DNA from: an uncultured bacterium
GTDB taxonomy: Bacteria > Pseudomonadota > Gammaproteobacteria > Burkholderiales > Burkholderiaceae_E
Assembly (NCBI GenBank): GCA_903907905.1
Contig: CAIVPX010000143.1
Coordinates: forward strand, 1 to 36,558
Reading direction: 5' to 3'
Length of the DNA stretch: 36,558 nucleotides
In this document: positions 14,318-22,781 of the stretch, piece after piece
How positions within the stretch are numbered: position 1 is the first letter of the stretch
How the letters are laid out: each line of letters opens with the position of its first letter
The notes under the pieces: model-generated
Databases searched by the model: none
What the model saw: the letters and a program-made list of their open reading frames with translations, nothing else
Told to the model about the DNA's origin: nothing
Made by a program: the position numbers and the translations under genes

Positions 14318-15319
14318 TTACTCCTTCGGAATTTTGGCGGCAGTGGCGGCAGCTTGCCAACGCGCCATGTCGGCCTTGAGAAACTCGCCGAACTTTTCGG
14401 GCGGGTGCGGCGGCATGACTTCCAGCCCGCCCTGGAGCAGTTTCTGCTTCATGGCCGGGGCGTTCATGATGGCGACCAGTTCCTCGTTGAGCTTGCTGAC
14501 AATTGCCTTGGGGGTCTTCGCAGGCGCGAGCAGGCCTACCCATCCGCCGACCCGAAAGTCTTTCAGCTCGGTAACGCCTGATTCGGGTACCGCCGACACG
14601 TTGGGCAGGCGGGTGCTGCGGCCGTCGGCGGCGCTGGTGAGCGCCTTGACCTTGCCGCTGTCGACGAAGGCGGCGGCGGAACTGGGTGAATCGAACATCA
14701 CCTGAATCTGGCCACTGATGATGTCCGTGATCGCCTGCACACTGCCCTTGTAGGCGACCGGCTGGATCTGCACGCCGGCCATCGCCATGAAGACCTCCAT
14801 GGTGAGGTGCTGGATGGTGCCGCGACCCACGTGGGCGTAGTTGTACTTGCCTGGGTTTTGGCGCGCCAGTTCGACGAAGTGCCTGAGGTCATTGGCCGGG
14901 AAGGACGGGTTGACGATGAGCAGCATGCCGCCGCTGCCACCCACGTGCACCACCGGCTCGAAGTCGTTGCTGACGTTGTAGGGCAGGTTGGCCACCAGCG
15001 CGGTGCTGATCGCAAACGAGGTGGAGGTCATGAGCAGGGTGTGACCGTCCGGGGCAGACTTTGCCACGAATACCGCACCGATCGCGCCAGTGGCGCCCGG
15101 TTTGTTCTCGACGACCACCGGCTGCGCGAGTTTCTTACCCAGTTCTTCGCCCAGCGCGCGCGCGGCGACGTCCGAGGCGTTGCCCGGCGGGTAGGGGACG
15201 ATGATCGTGATGGGGCGACTCGGGAAGGGCTGCGCTGCAGCCTCGAGCGCGGTGAAGGCACTACCGGCCAGCAGGGCGAGGCTGCACACCCAGGCGTGAA
15301 TGGCGCGTCGGTTTGTCAT
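14318..15319 (-). CDS. Bug-type (TctC) tripartite tricarboxylate transporter binding protein
   Basis: Periplasmic solute-binding protein of 333 aa. The signal peptide covers about residues 1-30, with cleavage near EAAAQ. The mature start PFPSRPITIIVPYPPGNASD is the classical Bug signature; VVVENKPGATGAIG, APDGHTLLM and the GGWVGLLAPAKTPKAIV segment follow. Bug proteins bind carboxylates or aromatic acids with the ligand in a cleft near the P-loop-like PYPPG. No TctA/TctB permease genes are nearby, so it is an orphan, as is common in Burkholderiales. The start 15319 is supported by AAGGGA and by the signal peptide. It is divergent from the aconitase-like operon and may bind an intermediate or substrate of that pathway. 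Confidence 0.92.
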   Translation of the reverse strand: MTNRRAIHAWVCSLALLAGSAFTALEAAAQPFPSRPITIIVPYPPGNASDVAARALGEELGKKLAQPVVVENKPGATGAIGAVFVAKSAPDGHTLLMTSTSFAISTALVANLPYNVSNDFEPVVHVGGSGGMLLIVNPSFPANDLRHFVELARQNPGKYNYAHVGRGTIQHLTMEVFMAMAGVQIQPVAYKGSVQAITDIISGQIQVMFDSPSSAAAFVDSGKVKALTSAADGRSTRLPNVSAVPESGVTELKDFRVGGWVGLLAPAKTPKAIVSKLNEELVAIMNAPAMKQKLLQGGLEVMPPHPPEKFGEFLKADMARWQAAATAAKIPKE

Positions 15320-15504
15320 GGTCTGATCCCTTTGTCGTCGGAGGCGCGAGCAATCGTTCGTCATGAAACGGATCGCGCGTCACCGCTTCGGGTCGGTCTG
15401 TGCTCGACCTCGAGCGATCGAGTTTGCCATAATCGATCGGATGTACTCGGAGCGTTCGCAAGCGAGTGAGACGCGGCCGCCCTTCCCAACAATGGAGACA
15501 GCCC

Positions 15505-16797
15505 ATGTCCAGCCTAGCGTCGCCGGCCGGCCGACGAGTGCCGATGACGGCCACCCAGAAGATCCTGGCGCGTGCCTGTGGTCGTGAGCACGTGGCGCCC
15601 GGCGAGGTCATCTATCCCAAGCCCGAATTGGTCATCATTCACGATGGCTTTGTCGAAACGGCCTACAAGGATCTGCATGCGCTGGGCTATGGTCAGATCA
15701 TCGCGCCCGAAAAAGTCGTGTTCGTCACCGACCACGAGGTGGCCTACGGCTCGCAGCGCGCGGTCGAGCGCGGCCGCAACATCCGCGCCATCGCCAAGGC
15801 CTGGCAGATCGGGCAGTTGTTTGACGCCGGACGCGGTGGTCATGGCCACCTCTTTCCTATGGAGGCGGGGCTGGTCCGGCCCGGCATGTTCCTCTTCTGC
15901 TACGACATGCACTGCACTAATTTTGGTGCGGTGGGCGCCTTGGCAATGGCTGCCGGTACCGAGGTGACCTCGGTGCTGGCTACGGGCAGCCTCTGGACCA
16001 GTGTGCCGCACACGCTGCGAATCGATCTGACGGGCCAACTGCGCCCGGGCGCGCATCCGCGCGACGTCGGCTTTCTGCTGGCGCAGGGCTTTGGCGATGG
16101 CCGTTGGGGCGTGCAGCACGACTATCGCGTCGTGGAGTTCGGGGGCCCTGGGACCGATGCGCTCGATCTCGCCGCGCGCGTGGCGCTGTGCAATTCCATC
16201 ACCGAGATGGGGGTGGCCAATGTGCTTTTTGCGTCGCCGCCCCCAGGGATCGACACGCGATCCGCGCCCGATTTCATCAGCGATGCCGACGCGCCTTACG
16301 AAGCCCGCATGAGCTTCGATCTGTCATCGGTAGAGCCCCAGGTGGCCTTGCCGGGCGGACCCGATCGTGCTGAAGCCTTGGGCCGGGTGCTGGGCCGACG
16401 CGTCGACCACGCCACGATCGGCGCCTGCGGGTCGGGGATGTACGAAGACTTTGCCGACGCTGCCCGCCTCATGCGAGGCCGTCGCATCGCCGATGGGGTC
16501 CGGATGTTTGTGGTGCCCGGCACCGCAGCGACCGCGCGTCGTATGGCCGACGAGGGCCTGACCCAAATCTTTATCGACGCCGGCGCCATGCTGCTGCCGC
16601 CTGGGTGTGGTCCCTGCGCGGGCGGCATGATGGCGCCGCTGGGCCCCGGTGAGGTGTCGATTGCCACGGCGGCGACCAACCACGCGGGTCGGTTTGGCGC
16701 GCATGACGGGGAGGTCTATCTGGGCAGCCCCATCACCGTCGCGGCCTCCGCGCTGGCCGGTTGCCTGGCCGATCCCCGTCCCTTGATGAATGCCTGA
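15505..16797 (+). CDS. Aconitase/LeuC-superfamily hydro-lyase large subunit, divergent
   Basis: Large subunit (430 aa) of an aconitase/isopropylmalate-isomerase-type dehydratase. Cluster ligands are placed as expected: C308 in IGACGSG, and C368 and C371 in PPGCGPCAGG. Other family marks are VFVTDHEVAYG and GGHGHLFPMEAGLVRPG. Several active-site strings differ from the norm: SCTNSR has become ACGSGM and the GDSHT region reads YDMHCT. The enzyme is therefore likely an Fe-S hydro-lyase with an unusual substrate and not LeuC or aconitase. TGGAGA precedes ATG 15505. Ten bases separate its stop from the small-subunit start, and a FAD dehydrogenase and TRAP genes follow. Reaction type is inferred from fold; substrate is unknown. 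Confidence 0.85.
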   Translation: MSSLASPAGRRVPMTATQKILARACGREHVAPGEVIYPKPELVIIHDGFVETAYKDLHALGYGQIIAPEKVVFVTDHEVAYGSQRAVERGRNIRAIAKAWQIGQLFDAGRGGHGHLFPMEAGLVRPGMFLFCYDMHCTNFGAVGALAMAAGTEVTSVLATGSLWTSVPHTLRIDLTGQLRPGAHPRDVGFLLAQGFGDGRWGVQHDYRVVEFGGPGTDALDLAARVALCNSITEMGVANVLFASPPPGIDTRSAPDFISDADAPYEARMSFDLSSVEPQVALPGGPDRAEALGRVLGRRVDHATIGACGSGMYEDFADAARLMRGRRIADGVRMFVVPGTAATARRMADEGLTQIFIDAGAMLLPPGCGPCAGGMMAPLGPGEVSIATAATNHAGRFGAHDGEVYLGSPITVAASALAGCLADPRPLMNA

Positions 16798-16807
16798 GAG
16801 CGCCACC

Positions 16808-17413
16808 ATGACCCGTTCACTGATTAAGCGCGGACGCTGCCACGTGTTCGGCGATGGCATTCCGCTCGACGAGGGCGTGATGGCCTTCAAATACGCGATC
16901 GGCCGCATCACCGATCCCAAAGAACTCATTCCGCATCTCTTCGAGTACATCGATCCGGGCTTCGTGGCGCGGGTCAAGCCGGGCGATCTCGTGCTGGCGG
17001 GCCGCGACTTCGGTTGCGGCAAGCCTCACATCCAGGGCTTCATCGCCATGGCCGCCCTCGACATGGGCGTGCTCTGCGGGTCCATGCCCTACAAGGCCAT
17101 GCGAGGCGCCATTTCACGCGGCTTGCCGGTCCTCACCGGTTGCATCGACGCACCCGGGTTTGCCGTCAATGGCGACGAGATCGAGATTGATTTCGCCAGC
17201 GGTGCGGCCGTCAATCACAGCACTGGTCTTCGGCGAAGCTTTCCCGCCATGCCGCAGGTACTGCAGGAAATCATTGCGCACGGCGGGGCGAGCGGCAAGC
17301 TCGCCGCCTGGCTTGATGCTCACCCCGGGCAACGCGCGCCCGAGGGCAGTCCCAGTCTGCTGAACGCAGGCACGCCGGTGCAGATCGTGCGTCCCGCTGC
17401 GAGTGCCGCATGA
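16808..17413 (+). CDS. Aconitase/LeuD-superfamily swivel-domain small subunit, divergent
   Basis: Swivel-domain partner (201 aa) of the large subunit. The start region CHVFGDGIPLDEGV and the GRDFGCG string (65-71) are the LeuD hallmarks. The catalytic loop normally reads FGCGSSREHA; here it is FGCGKPHIQG (68-77), so the Ser and Arg that contact the substrate carboxylate are missing. GAISRGLPVL takes the place of the usual NxxNxGLLP segment. ATG 16808 has GAGAG seven bases upstream; an ATG at 16790 overlaps the large-subunit gene but is less well supported. It overlaps the flavoprotein gene by ATGA. Same heteromer as the preceding gene with good confidence; function beyond dehydratase or isomerase is unclear. 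Confidence 0.83.
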   Translation: MTRSLIKRGRCHVFGDGIPLDEGVMAFKYAIGRITDPKELIPHLFEYIDPGFVARVKPGDLVLAGRDFGCGKPHIQGFIAMAALDMGVLCGSMPYKAMRGAISRGLPVLTGCIDAPGFAVNGDEIEIDFASGAAVNHSTGLRRSFPAMPQVLQEIIAHGGASGKLAAWLDAHPGQRAPEGSPSLLNAGTPVQIVRPAASAA

Positions 17414-18861
17414 GCACCACGACCCAGGGGGCGCAGGCAGCGGTCGCGCCAGGCACAGGCGCATCCGAAGTCGATCTCGTCGTAGTGGGGGCGGGGCTGG
17501 CCGGTCTGGTCGCAGCGGTTCGTGCGGCAGAACTTGGCTGCCGTGTGGCGCTGCTCGAAAAAGGCGCGGGCGATGAGTATCCCTGCAACTCGCGCTATTC
17601 GGGCGGCATCTTCCATGTCTCCTACAACGATCCCAAGAATGACCCCCAGCGTCTGCTCGATGCGATGACCGAGGCGACAGCGGGCTACGCCCGAGACGAT
17701 CTGCTGAAGGTGTTTTCGCAGCAGGCGGGTGCCTCGATGGACTGGTTGCGAACACACGGTGCGCGATTCATTCGCGGCGCCATCGACTGGCATGCCTGGG
17801 TGCTCGCGCCGCCCCGGCCGCCCACCACCGGACTTGACTGGAAGGGGCGCGGCGCCGATGCCTTGCTGCGGGCCCTGACCCGCCTCGCGATCGAGCACAA
17901 GGTGCTGCGCCTGACGGGCGTACGCGTTCAATCGCTTCATTTGCACGAAGGCCGTGTGGTCGGCGTGCGCGCGCAGCAGGAAGGCCAGATCCTCGACTAT
18001 CACGCGCGGGCCGTCGTGCTGGCCGATGGCGGCTTTCAGGGCGACGCCGAATTGTTTCGCCAGCACATCGGCCCCTGCCCCGAGCGGGTCGTGCAACGTG
18101 GCGCCGGGACCGGCACGGGCGATGGCCTGCGCATGGCCCTCGCAGCGGGCGCCGCGGCCACCCGCATGGACCGATTCTATGGTCATGTGCTGAGCCGTGA
18201 CGCGCTGACGAATGACAGGCTCTGGCCTTATCCGCAAATTGATGCGCTGGCGGCGGCGGGTCTGGTGCTGAATCCGGACGGGCGTCGTGTCATGGACGAG
18301 GGCCTGGGCGGGGTGTACGTCGCCAACCATCTGGCAACGCTGGATGATCCTGCCTCATGCACGGTCATTGCCGATGCTCGGATCTGGGACGGTCCGGGCA
18401 AGCAGGCACAGATTCCGCCCAACCCGTTGCTCGAGCGCGTGGGGGGCACGCTGTACCGTGCCGACTCGATCGCCGAGCTGGCACGCCTGGCGGGCATCGA
18501 CCGCGCGGCGCTCGAGACAACGGTTGCCGACTACAACGCTGCCCTTCAGTCCGATTCGCTTGCGGGCCTTGTCCCCCCGCGCAGCACCCTCAAGGCCAAG
18601 GCCTGGCCCATCGTGCAGGCGCCCTTCTACGCGATTCCGATCTGCACGGGCATCACGCACACCATGGGGGGTATTTCGGTCAATGGCGACGCCCAGGCGC
18701 TGCGGCCGGACGGCAGCCCCATTGCGGGGCTCTACGCGGCCGGCACGACCACCGGTGGCCTGGAGGGTGGAGATGTGGCCGGTTATGTGGGCGGTCTGAT
18801 CAAGGCTACGGTGCTGGGGCTTCGCGCGGCCGAGCACAGTTCTGCTCAACCGAGGGGCTGA
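17410..18861 (+). CDS. FAD-dependent fumarate reductase/succinate dehydrogenase-like flavoprotein
   Basis: A 483-aa flavoprotein of the FAD_binding_2 family, which includes fumarate reductase, 3-ketosteroid dehydrogenase and tricarballylate dehydrogenase TcuA. The N-terminal dinucleotide fold is DLVVVGAGLAGLVAAVRAAE (about residues 24-43) with the following Glu in LLEKG. Further marks are CNSRYSGGIFH, VVLADGGFQGD, GTGTGDGLRMALAAGA and the C-terminal ITHTMGGISVN and GLYAAGTTTGGLEGGD. No heme or Fe-S domain is fused and there is no signal peptide, so it is probably cytosolic and passes electrons to an unknown acceptor. It is translationally coupled to the hydro-lyase small subunit, suggesting desaturation or reduction of the same di- or tricarboxylate-like compound. 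Confidence 0.88.
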   Translation: MSTTTQGAQAAVAPGTGASEVDLVVVGAGLAGLVAAVRAAELGCRVALLEKGAGDEYPCNSRYSGGIFHVSYNDPKNDPQRLLDAMTEATAGYARDDLLKVFSQQAGASMDWLRTHGARFIRGAIDWHAWVLAPPRPPTTGLDWKGRGADALLRALTRLAIEHKVLRLTGVRVQSLHLHEGRVVGVRAQQEGQILDYHARAVVLADGGFQGDAELFRQHIGPCPERVVQRGAGTGTGDGLRMALAAGAAATRMDRFYGHVLSRDALTNDRLWPYPQIDALAAAGLVLNPDGRRVMDEGLGGVYVANHLATLDDPASCTVIADARIWDGPGKQAQIPPNPLLERVGGTLYRADSIAELARLAGIDRAALETTVADYNAALQSDSLAGLVPPRSTLKAKAWPIVQAPFYAIPICTGITHTMGGISVNGDAQALRPDGSPIAGLYAAGTTTGGLEGGDVAGYVGGLIKATVLGLRAAEHSSAQPRG

Positions 18862-19087
18862 GGGCGGGCCCTGCCGGGGGCTTGGGCGCGCCGGTTTACG
18901 TGGGAATCGTTCGGCCATCCCCCGGGGCCGAGATCGCGGCGTCTCGGCTTTGCGCTGCCTCGCTTGACGCTCCTGCGGTCGCAGCTTCTAATGGCCGCTC
19001 GGTTCAGGCGCTGGCCTCGAACGCGCGATTGCCACAAGACAATATGGCCCCCGACCACCGAGTCGGCAGGGCAGCAGAGGAGACTCC

Positions 19088-20116
19088 ATGATTCGTTTCT
19101 ATCGCGCCGCAGCGCTGGCGATGAGCCTTGGCGCTTTCGGGCCACTTCAGGCGCAGAACGTGCCCACGCTGCGTATCGCCGATTCACTGCCCGCCGGGTT
19201 TCCCATGATCCAGTACTCGACGGGCTTTTTCGTCGAGCAGGTCGGGAAGATGACCAACCAGGCGGTGAAGTTTGAACACTTCCCGGCCGAGCAACTCGGC
19301 AAGGCGCGCGATCTTTTGTCGCTGGCGCAATCGGGCGTGGTCGACATTGGCTACGTGGTGCCCGCTTTCGTGTCCGACAAACTGCCGCTGTCGGCGATTG
19401 CCGACCTGCCGGGGGCAGCCGGGTCCACCTGCCAGAGCGTGCTGGCGTTCTGGAGCCTCATTCGCCCGGGCGGTCTGCTCGACAAGGAAGAGATACAGCC
19501 GCTGGGGGTCAGGGTGCTTTATGTGGCGGGCAACCCCCCGTATCAGGTGTTCACCCGGACCAAGCCACTCAATACACTGGACGACTTCAAGGGACTCAAA
19601 ATTCGCGCGCCATCGGGTGGCCAGGCCATCATCATGCGTCGGCTTGGCGCGGTGCCTGTCAATATTCCCGGCTCCGAGATGTACGAGTCACTGTCACGCG
19701 GCACGGTGGACGGCCTGCTGTTTCCAGTGCCGGGCGTGTTGGGCTATGACCTGGGGGGACTCCTCAAGCACATGTCGGTCGGGCAGAACTTCGGCAACGT
19801 CCTCAACTTTCATGTCATCAGCATCAAGAAGTGGAATGCGCTGCCCGAGGGCGTGCGCAAGGCCATGGAGGAGGCGGGAGACGCCGCCACACGCAACGTG
19901 TGCATGCGGCTTGATCAGGATGCAGCCAAGGATACCGAGGCACTGCGCGCCAAAGGCCTCAAGCCTAGCGAGTGGAGCGCGGCCGATCAGCAGAAAATCC
20001 GCGAAATGCGTGAGTCGGTGGGCGAACAGTGGGCGGCCGACCTTGAAAAACGCGGCAAGCCGGGACAGTCCGTCCTGAAAGCCTTTCACGCGGCACTGGC
20101 TGCGGTGCGTCCTTGA
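19088..20116 (+). CDS. TRAP transporter solute-binding protein (DctP family)
   Basis: Periplasmic binding protein of 342 aa. Signal peptide at about residues 1-22 ending LQAQ. Typical DctP features are FPAEQLGKARDLLSLAQSGVVDIGYV, the strand LGVRVLYVAGNPPYQVFT, FKGLKIRAPSGGQAIIMRRLGAVPVNIPGSEMYESLSRGTVDG, where the conserved Arg in KIRAP binds the substrate carboxylate. It therefore most likely captures an organic acid. AGGAG lies before the ATG. The stop overlaps the TTG start of the small permease. A 226-base gap upstream, with no gene, probably holds a separate promoter or a processing point after the flavoprotein gene. Confidence 0.93.
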   Translation: MIRFYRAAALAMSLGAFGPLQAQNVPTLRIADSLPAGFPMIQYSTGFFVEQVGKMTNQAVKFEHFPAEQLGKARDLLSLAQSGVVDIGYVVPAFVSDKLPLSAIADLPGAAGSTCQSVLAFWSLIRPGGLLDKEEIQPLGVRVLYVAGNPPYQVFTRTKPLNTLDDFKGLKIRAPSGGQAIIMRRLGAVPVNIPGSEMYESLSRGTVDGLLFPVPGVLGYDLGGLLKHMSVGQNFGNVLNFHVISIKKWNALPEGVRKAMEEAGDAATRNVCMRLDQDAAKDTEALRAKGLKPSEWSAADQQKIREMRESVGEQWAADLEKRGKPGQSVLKAFHAALAAVRP

Positions 20117-20652
20117 GCGTACTGGCCAGGGCCCACGACCGCTTGTCGCACATCGAGCGCACAGGCGGGATCATCGCCTGCGTGGCGCAGTTCGTCATCA
20201 TGGCCATCGTGGTGGCTGATGTCGTGGGTCGCTACGCGCTCAATATGCCCATCGAGTGGGTCTATGACCTCATCTCGCGCTATCTGATGGCTCTGATGTT
20301 CTTTTTTTCACTGTCCTGGACCCTCAAGCACGGCGAGCATGTTCGGGTGCTCTACTTTCGTCAGTTCATCTCGGCGCGTGCGCGCCGCGTGCTGGACGCT
20401 ACCGCCGCGCTGCTGGCAGCGGCCGTATTCGCCATGGTGCTAGAAGCCGGCATCACGCGCTTCTGGGGCGATTGGGTCTCGGGTGACGTCTTTGTCGGTG
20501 CGGCGCTCTGGCCCAACTGGATCGGCTCCATGCTCGTGCCCATCGGCGTGGGCATCATGATGCTGCGCTTTGCCATGCTGGCCGCTGTCAATACGCTGGC
20601 GGCAATGGGCGGCGAGGTCTTGCCGGGGGCTGAAGATGATCAACTGTTCTGA
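20113..20652 (+). CDS. TRAP transporter small permease subunit (DctQ family)
   Basis: Small membrane subunit of 179 aa with four predicted membrane segments: FVIMAIVVADVVGRYAL, LMALMFFFSLSW, the AALLAAAVFAMVL segment and IGSMLVPIGVGIMMLRF. DctQ stabilises DctM and helps dock the binding protein. Translation appears to begin at TTG 20113, overlapping the stop of the preceding gene as TTGA; no ATG near the first conserved residues gives a full first helix. It ends ten bases before the large permease gene. Confidence 0.9.
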   Translation: MSVLARAHDRLSHIERTGGIIACVAQFVIMAIVVADVVGRYALNMPIEWVYDLISRYLMALMFFFSLSWTLKHGEHVRVLYFRQFISARARRVLDATAALLAAAVFAMVLEAGITRFWGDWVSGDVFVGAALWPNWIGSMLVPIGVGIMMLRFAMLAAVNTLAAMGGEVLPGAEDDQLF

Positions 20653-20661
20653 GATCGCATC

Positions 20662-21948
20662 ATGATGCCGGTTGTCATCAGCGTGCTGATGATTGTCCTG
20701 CTCGCAGCAGGCATTCCAGTGGCGTTTTCCCTGCTGATTGCAGGCGCGGTCGGCCTCATGGCCATGGGGGGCGCTGACTTCGTTCTGGGCGTGCTCAAGA
20801 CGGCACCGCTGTCAGCGGTGTCCTCGTACGAACTCATCACCGTTCCCATGTTTTTGCTCATGGCCGAATTCGTCATCGCCAGTGGCGTGGCCGATGGCAT
20901 CTTCCGGGCTGCGGCAGTCTGGGTAGGGCGCGTGCCGGGCGGACTGGGGATTGCCACGGCGCTGGCCGGTGCGGGCTTTGGCGCGCTGTCGGGGTCCAGC
21001 ACGGCAGGCGCCGCTACGCTGGCTTCCACCAGCCTGCCTGCCATGGTCAAGAACCAGTATGAGCCCCGCATGGCGGCGGGAGTCGTGGCTATTTCGGGCA
21101 CGCTGGCCATGCTCATTCCACCCAGCATCGCGCTGGTGCTCTATGGCTTGGTTGCCAATGTCAGCATCGGCAAATTGCTCATTGCGGGCGTCATCCCGGG
21201 GCTTCTGGTGACGGCGACCATTGCCCTTACCGTGCTCTTTCTGGTGCTCATGGACCCCTCCCGTGCGCCCGTTCGCGAACGTTTCACCTGGCGGGAGAAG
21301 TTCGACAGCCTGAGAGTGGCAGGGCCCGTCGCCATTCTCTTCATCGCGGTCACCGGGGTCATTTATCTGGGGGTGGCCACACCCACCGAAGCCTCTGCCC
21401 TCGGCGCGTTCGGTGCCATGCTCCTCACTGCCAAGGAGGGTCGCCTGAATCTCAAGCTCATGCTCGATGCCCTCAGTCGCTCGGCGCGAACCAGTTGCAT
21501 GATCATGGCGATCGTCCTGGGCGCGCACGTGTTCGGTTATTTCATCACGCTTACCCAGGCGCCTCACGCCCTGGTCAAGCTGATCGGCGGGCTCGATGTG
21601 CCGGCTTGGGTCATTCTCACGCTGCTGCTGAGCATGTATCTCGTGCTAGGCTGGTTTCTCGATCAGGTGACCATCATCATCCTCACGGTGCCGGTGGTGC
21701 TGCCCCTGGTCACCTCGCTTGGCTACGACCCGGTCTGGTTTGGCGTGATCGTGGTCGTGATGGCCGAACTCGGCATGGTGACGCCACCCGTGGGGCTCAA
21801 TGTGTTCGTCGTCGCGCGCTACACCAACCAGCCATCCGAGGAAATTTTTGCCGGCGTCACGCCGCATGTGATCTCTCACCTGATGCTCGTCGCGCTGCTG
21901 GTGGTGTTCCCCCAGATCATTCTCTATCTGCCCGAGCGGATGGGCTGA
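20662..21948 (+). CDS. TRAP transporter large permease subunit (DctM family)
   Basis: The 428-aa transport channel, driven by a sodium gradient in studied members. About 12 hydrophobic segments are visible, with the family signatures [57 protein letters not shown] and ELGMVTPPVGLNVFVV. The length is normal for a DctM not fused to DctQ. Together with the two preceding genes it forms a complete TRAP importer, probably for the organic acid processed by the surrounding enzymes. Confidence 0.95.
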   Translation: MMPVVISVLMIVLLAAGIPVAFSLLIAGAVGLMAMGGADFVLGVLKTAPLSAVSSYELITVPMFLLMAEFVIASGVADGIFRAAAVWVGRVPGGLGIATALAGAGFGALSGSSTAGAATLASTSLPAMVKNQYEPRMAAGVVAISGTLAMLIPPSIALVLYGLVANVSIGKLLIAGVIPGLLVTATIALTVLFLVLMDPSRAPVRERFTWREKFDSLRVAGPVAILFIAVTGVIYLGVATPTEASALGAFGAMLLTAKEGRLNLKLMLDALSRSARTSCMIMAIVLGAHVFGYFITLTQAPHALVKLIGGLDVPAWVILTLLLSMYLVLGWFLDQVTIIILTVPVVLPLVTSLGYDPVWFGVIVVVMAELGMVTPPVGLNVFVVARYTNQPSEEIFAGVTPHVISHLMLVALLVVFPQIILYLPERMG

Positions 21949-21988
21949 CTGCCCGTTTTCGTTCGAGTCTCGTTCAAGGATCGTTTTC

Positions 21989-22768
21989 ATGTCGCATAAC
22001 GGCACGCTCTGGCTGCAGAGCAGTTCGGCGGATTCCGACGCTGCCATCTGGAGCGTCTATCAGAAGTCGGTCAAAGCCCACGCCCAGCGAATCGTCAGCT
22101 CCCAATTCAAGGTGGAGTTTCACGGCGTCAGCACCACCTACCCGGGCGTCGATCACCTGGACAGCGCGCTGTTGCTGGTGTCGCGCGAAGTGGTGCGCAA
22201 TGTCGTCATCGCGGAACAAAAAGGCTATGCGGCTTTTGTTCAGGTCAGTACCAATGACGCCGGTGCGCGCGAGGCTCGCGAAATCACCGACATGCCGCTG
22301 GCTTTCATCACTGAGGCTGCTGCCCACCTTGCGGTGCAGACGGGTGGCAAATTTGGCTGGCTCACGCACAACGTGGGTAGTCGCAAGAAAATGGAGTTGA
22401 TGACTGCGCAGTACGGCCTGGGCAGTTCGCTGGTGGAGGGCGCCTCGCTCGACATGACCTATCACGACTTCGCCAACCTGTTTGCCAACCCCGAGGCCGG
22501 ACTTGAATCGTTTCGCCACGAGGCGCGCAAGATGATCGCGCGCGGCGCCCGCGTGATTGTGCCCGCGGGCGGGCCGCTCAACATGTTCTTTGTCGACCAT
22601 GGCCTGCGCGAGGTCGACGGTGTGCCCGTCATCGACATTCTCGCGGCCGTCATCAAGGCGGCGGAGCAGGCGGTGGCACTTGCTGCGCTCGGCGTACCGC
22701 AGCGTGGCTCGTCGCTGGTGCGCCCCGAATGGAAAACCAAGCTGCGCGAGATGTATCTCGCAGCCTGA
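21989..22768 (+). CDS. Asp/Glu racemase-superfamily protein without cysteines
   Basis: A 259-aa protein resembling the Asp/Glu/hydantoin racemase and arylmalonate decarboxylase fold: SREVVRNVVIAEQKGYAAFV, ITDMPLAFITEAAAHLA, FGWLTHNVGSRKKMELM, GARVIVPAGGPLNM and VPVIDILAAVIKAAEQAVAL. The family's classical chemistry uses one or two Cys acting as acid and base. This protein has no Cys at all; the usual positions read QVSTNDAG and VIVPAGGP. It therefore probably has another activity, uses Ser/Thr or His, or is not catalytic. AAGGA lies before ATG 21989. It stands between the TRAP permease and the SDR gene, with small gaps suggesting one operon. Confidence 0.75.
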   Translation: MSHNGTLWLQSSSADSDAAIWSVYQKSVKAHAQRIVSSQFKVEFHGVSTTYPGVDHLDSALLLVSREVVRNVVIAEQKGYAAFVQVSTNDAGAREAREITDMPLAFITEAAAHLAVQTGGKFGWLTHNVGSRKKMELMTAQYGLGSSLVEGASLDMTYHDFANLFANPEAGLESFRHEARKMIARGARVIVPAGGPLNMFFVDHGLREVDGVPVIDILAAVIKAAEQAVALAALGVPQRGSSLVRPEWKTKLREMYLAA

Positions 22769-22781
22769 CAGGAGCGTTTCG

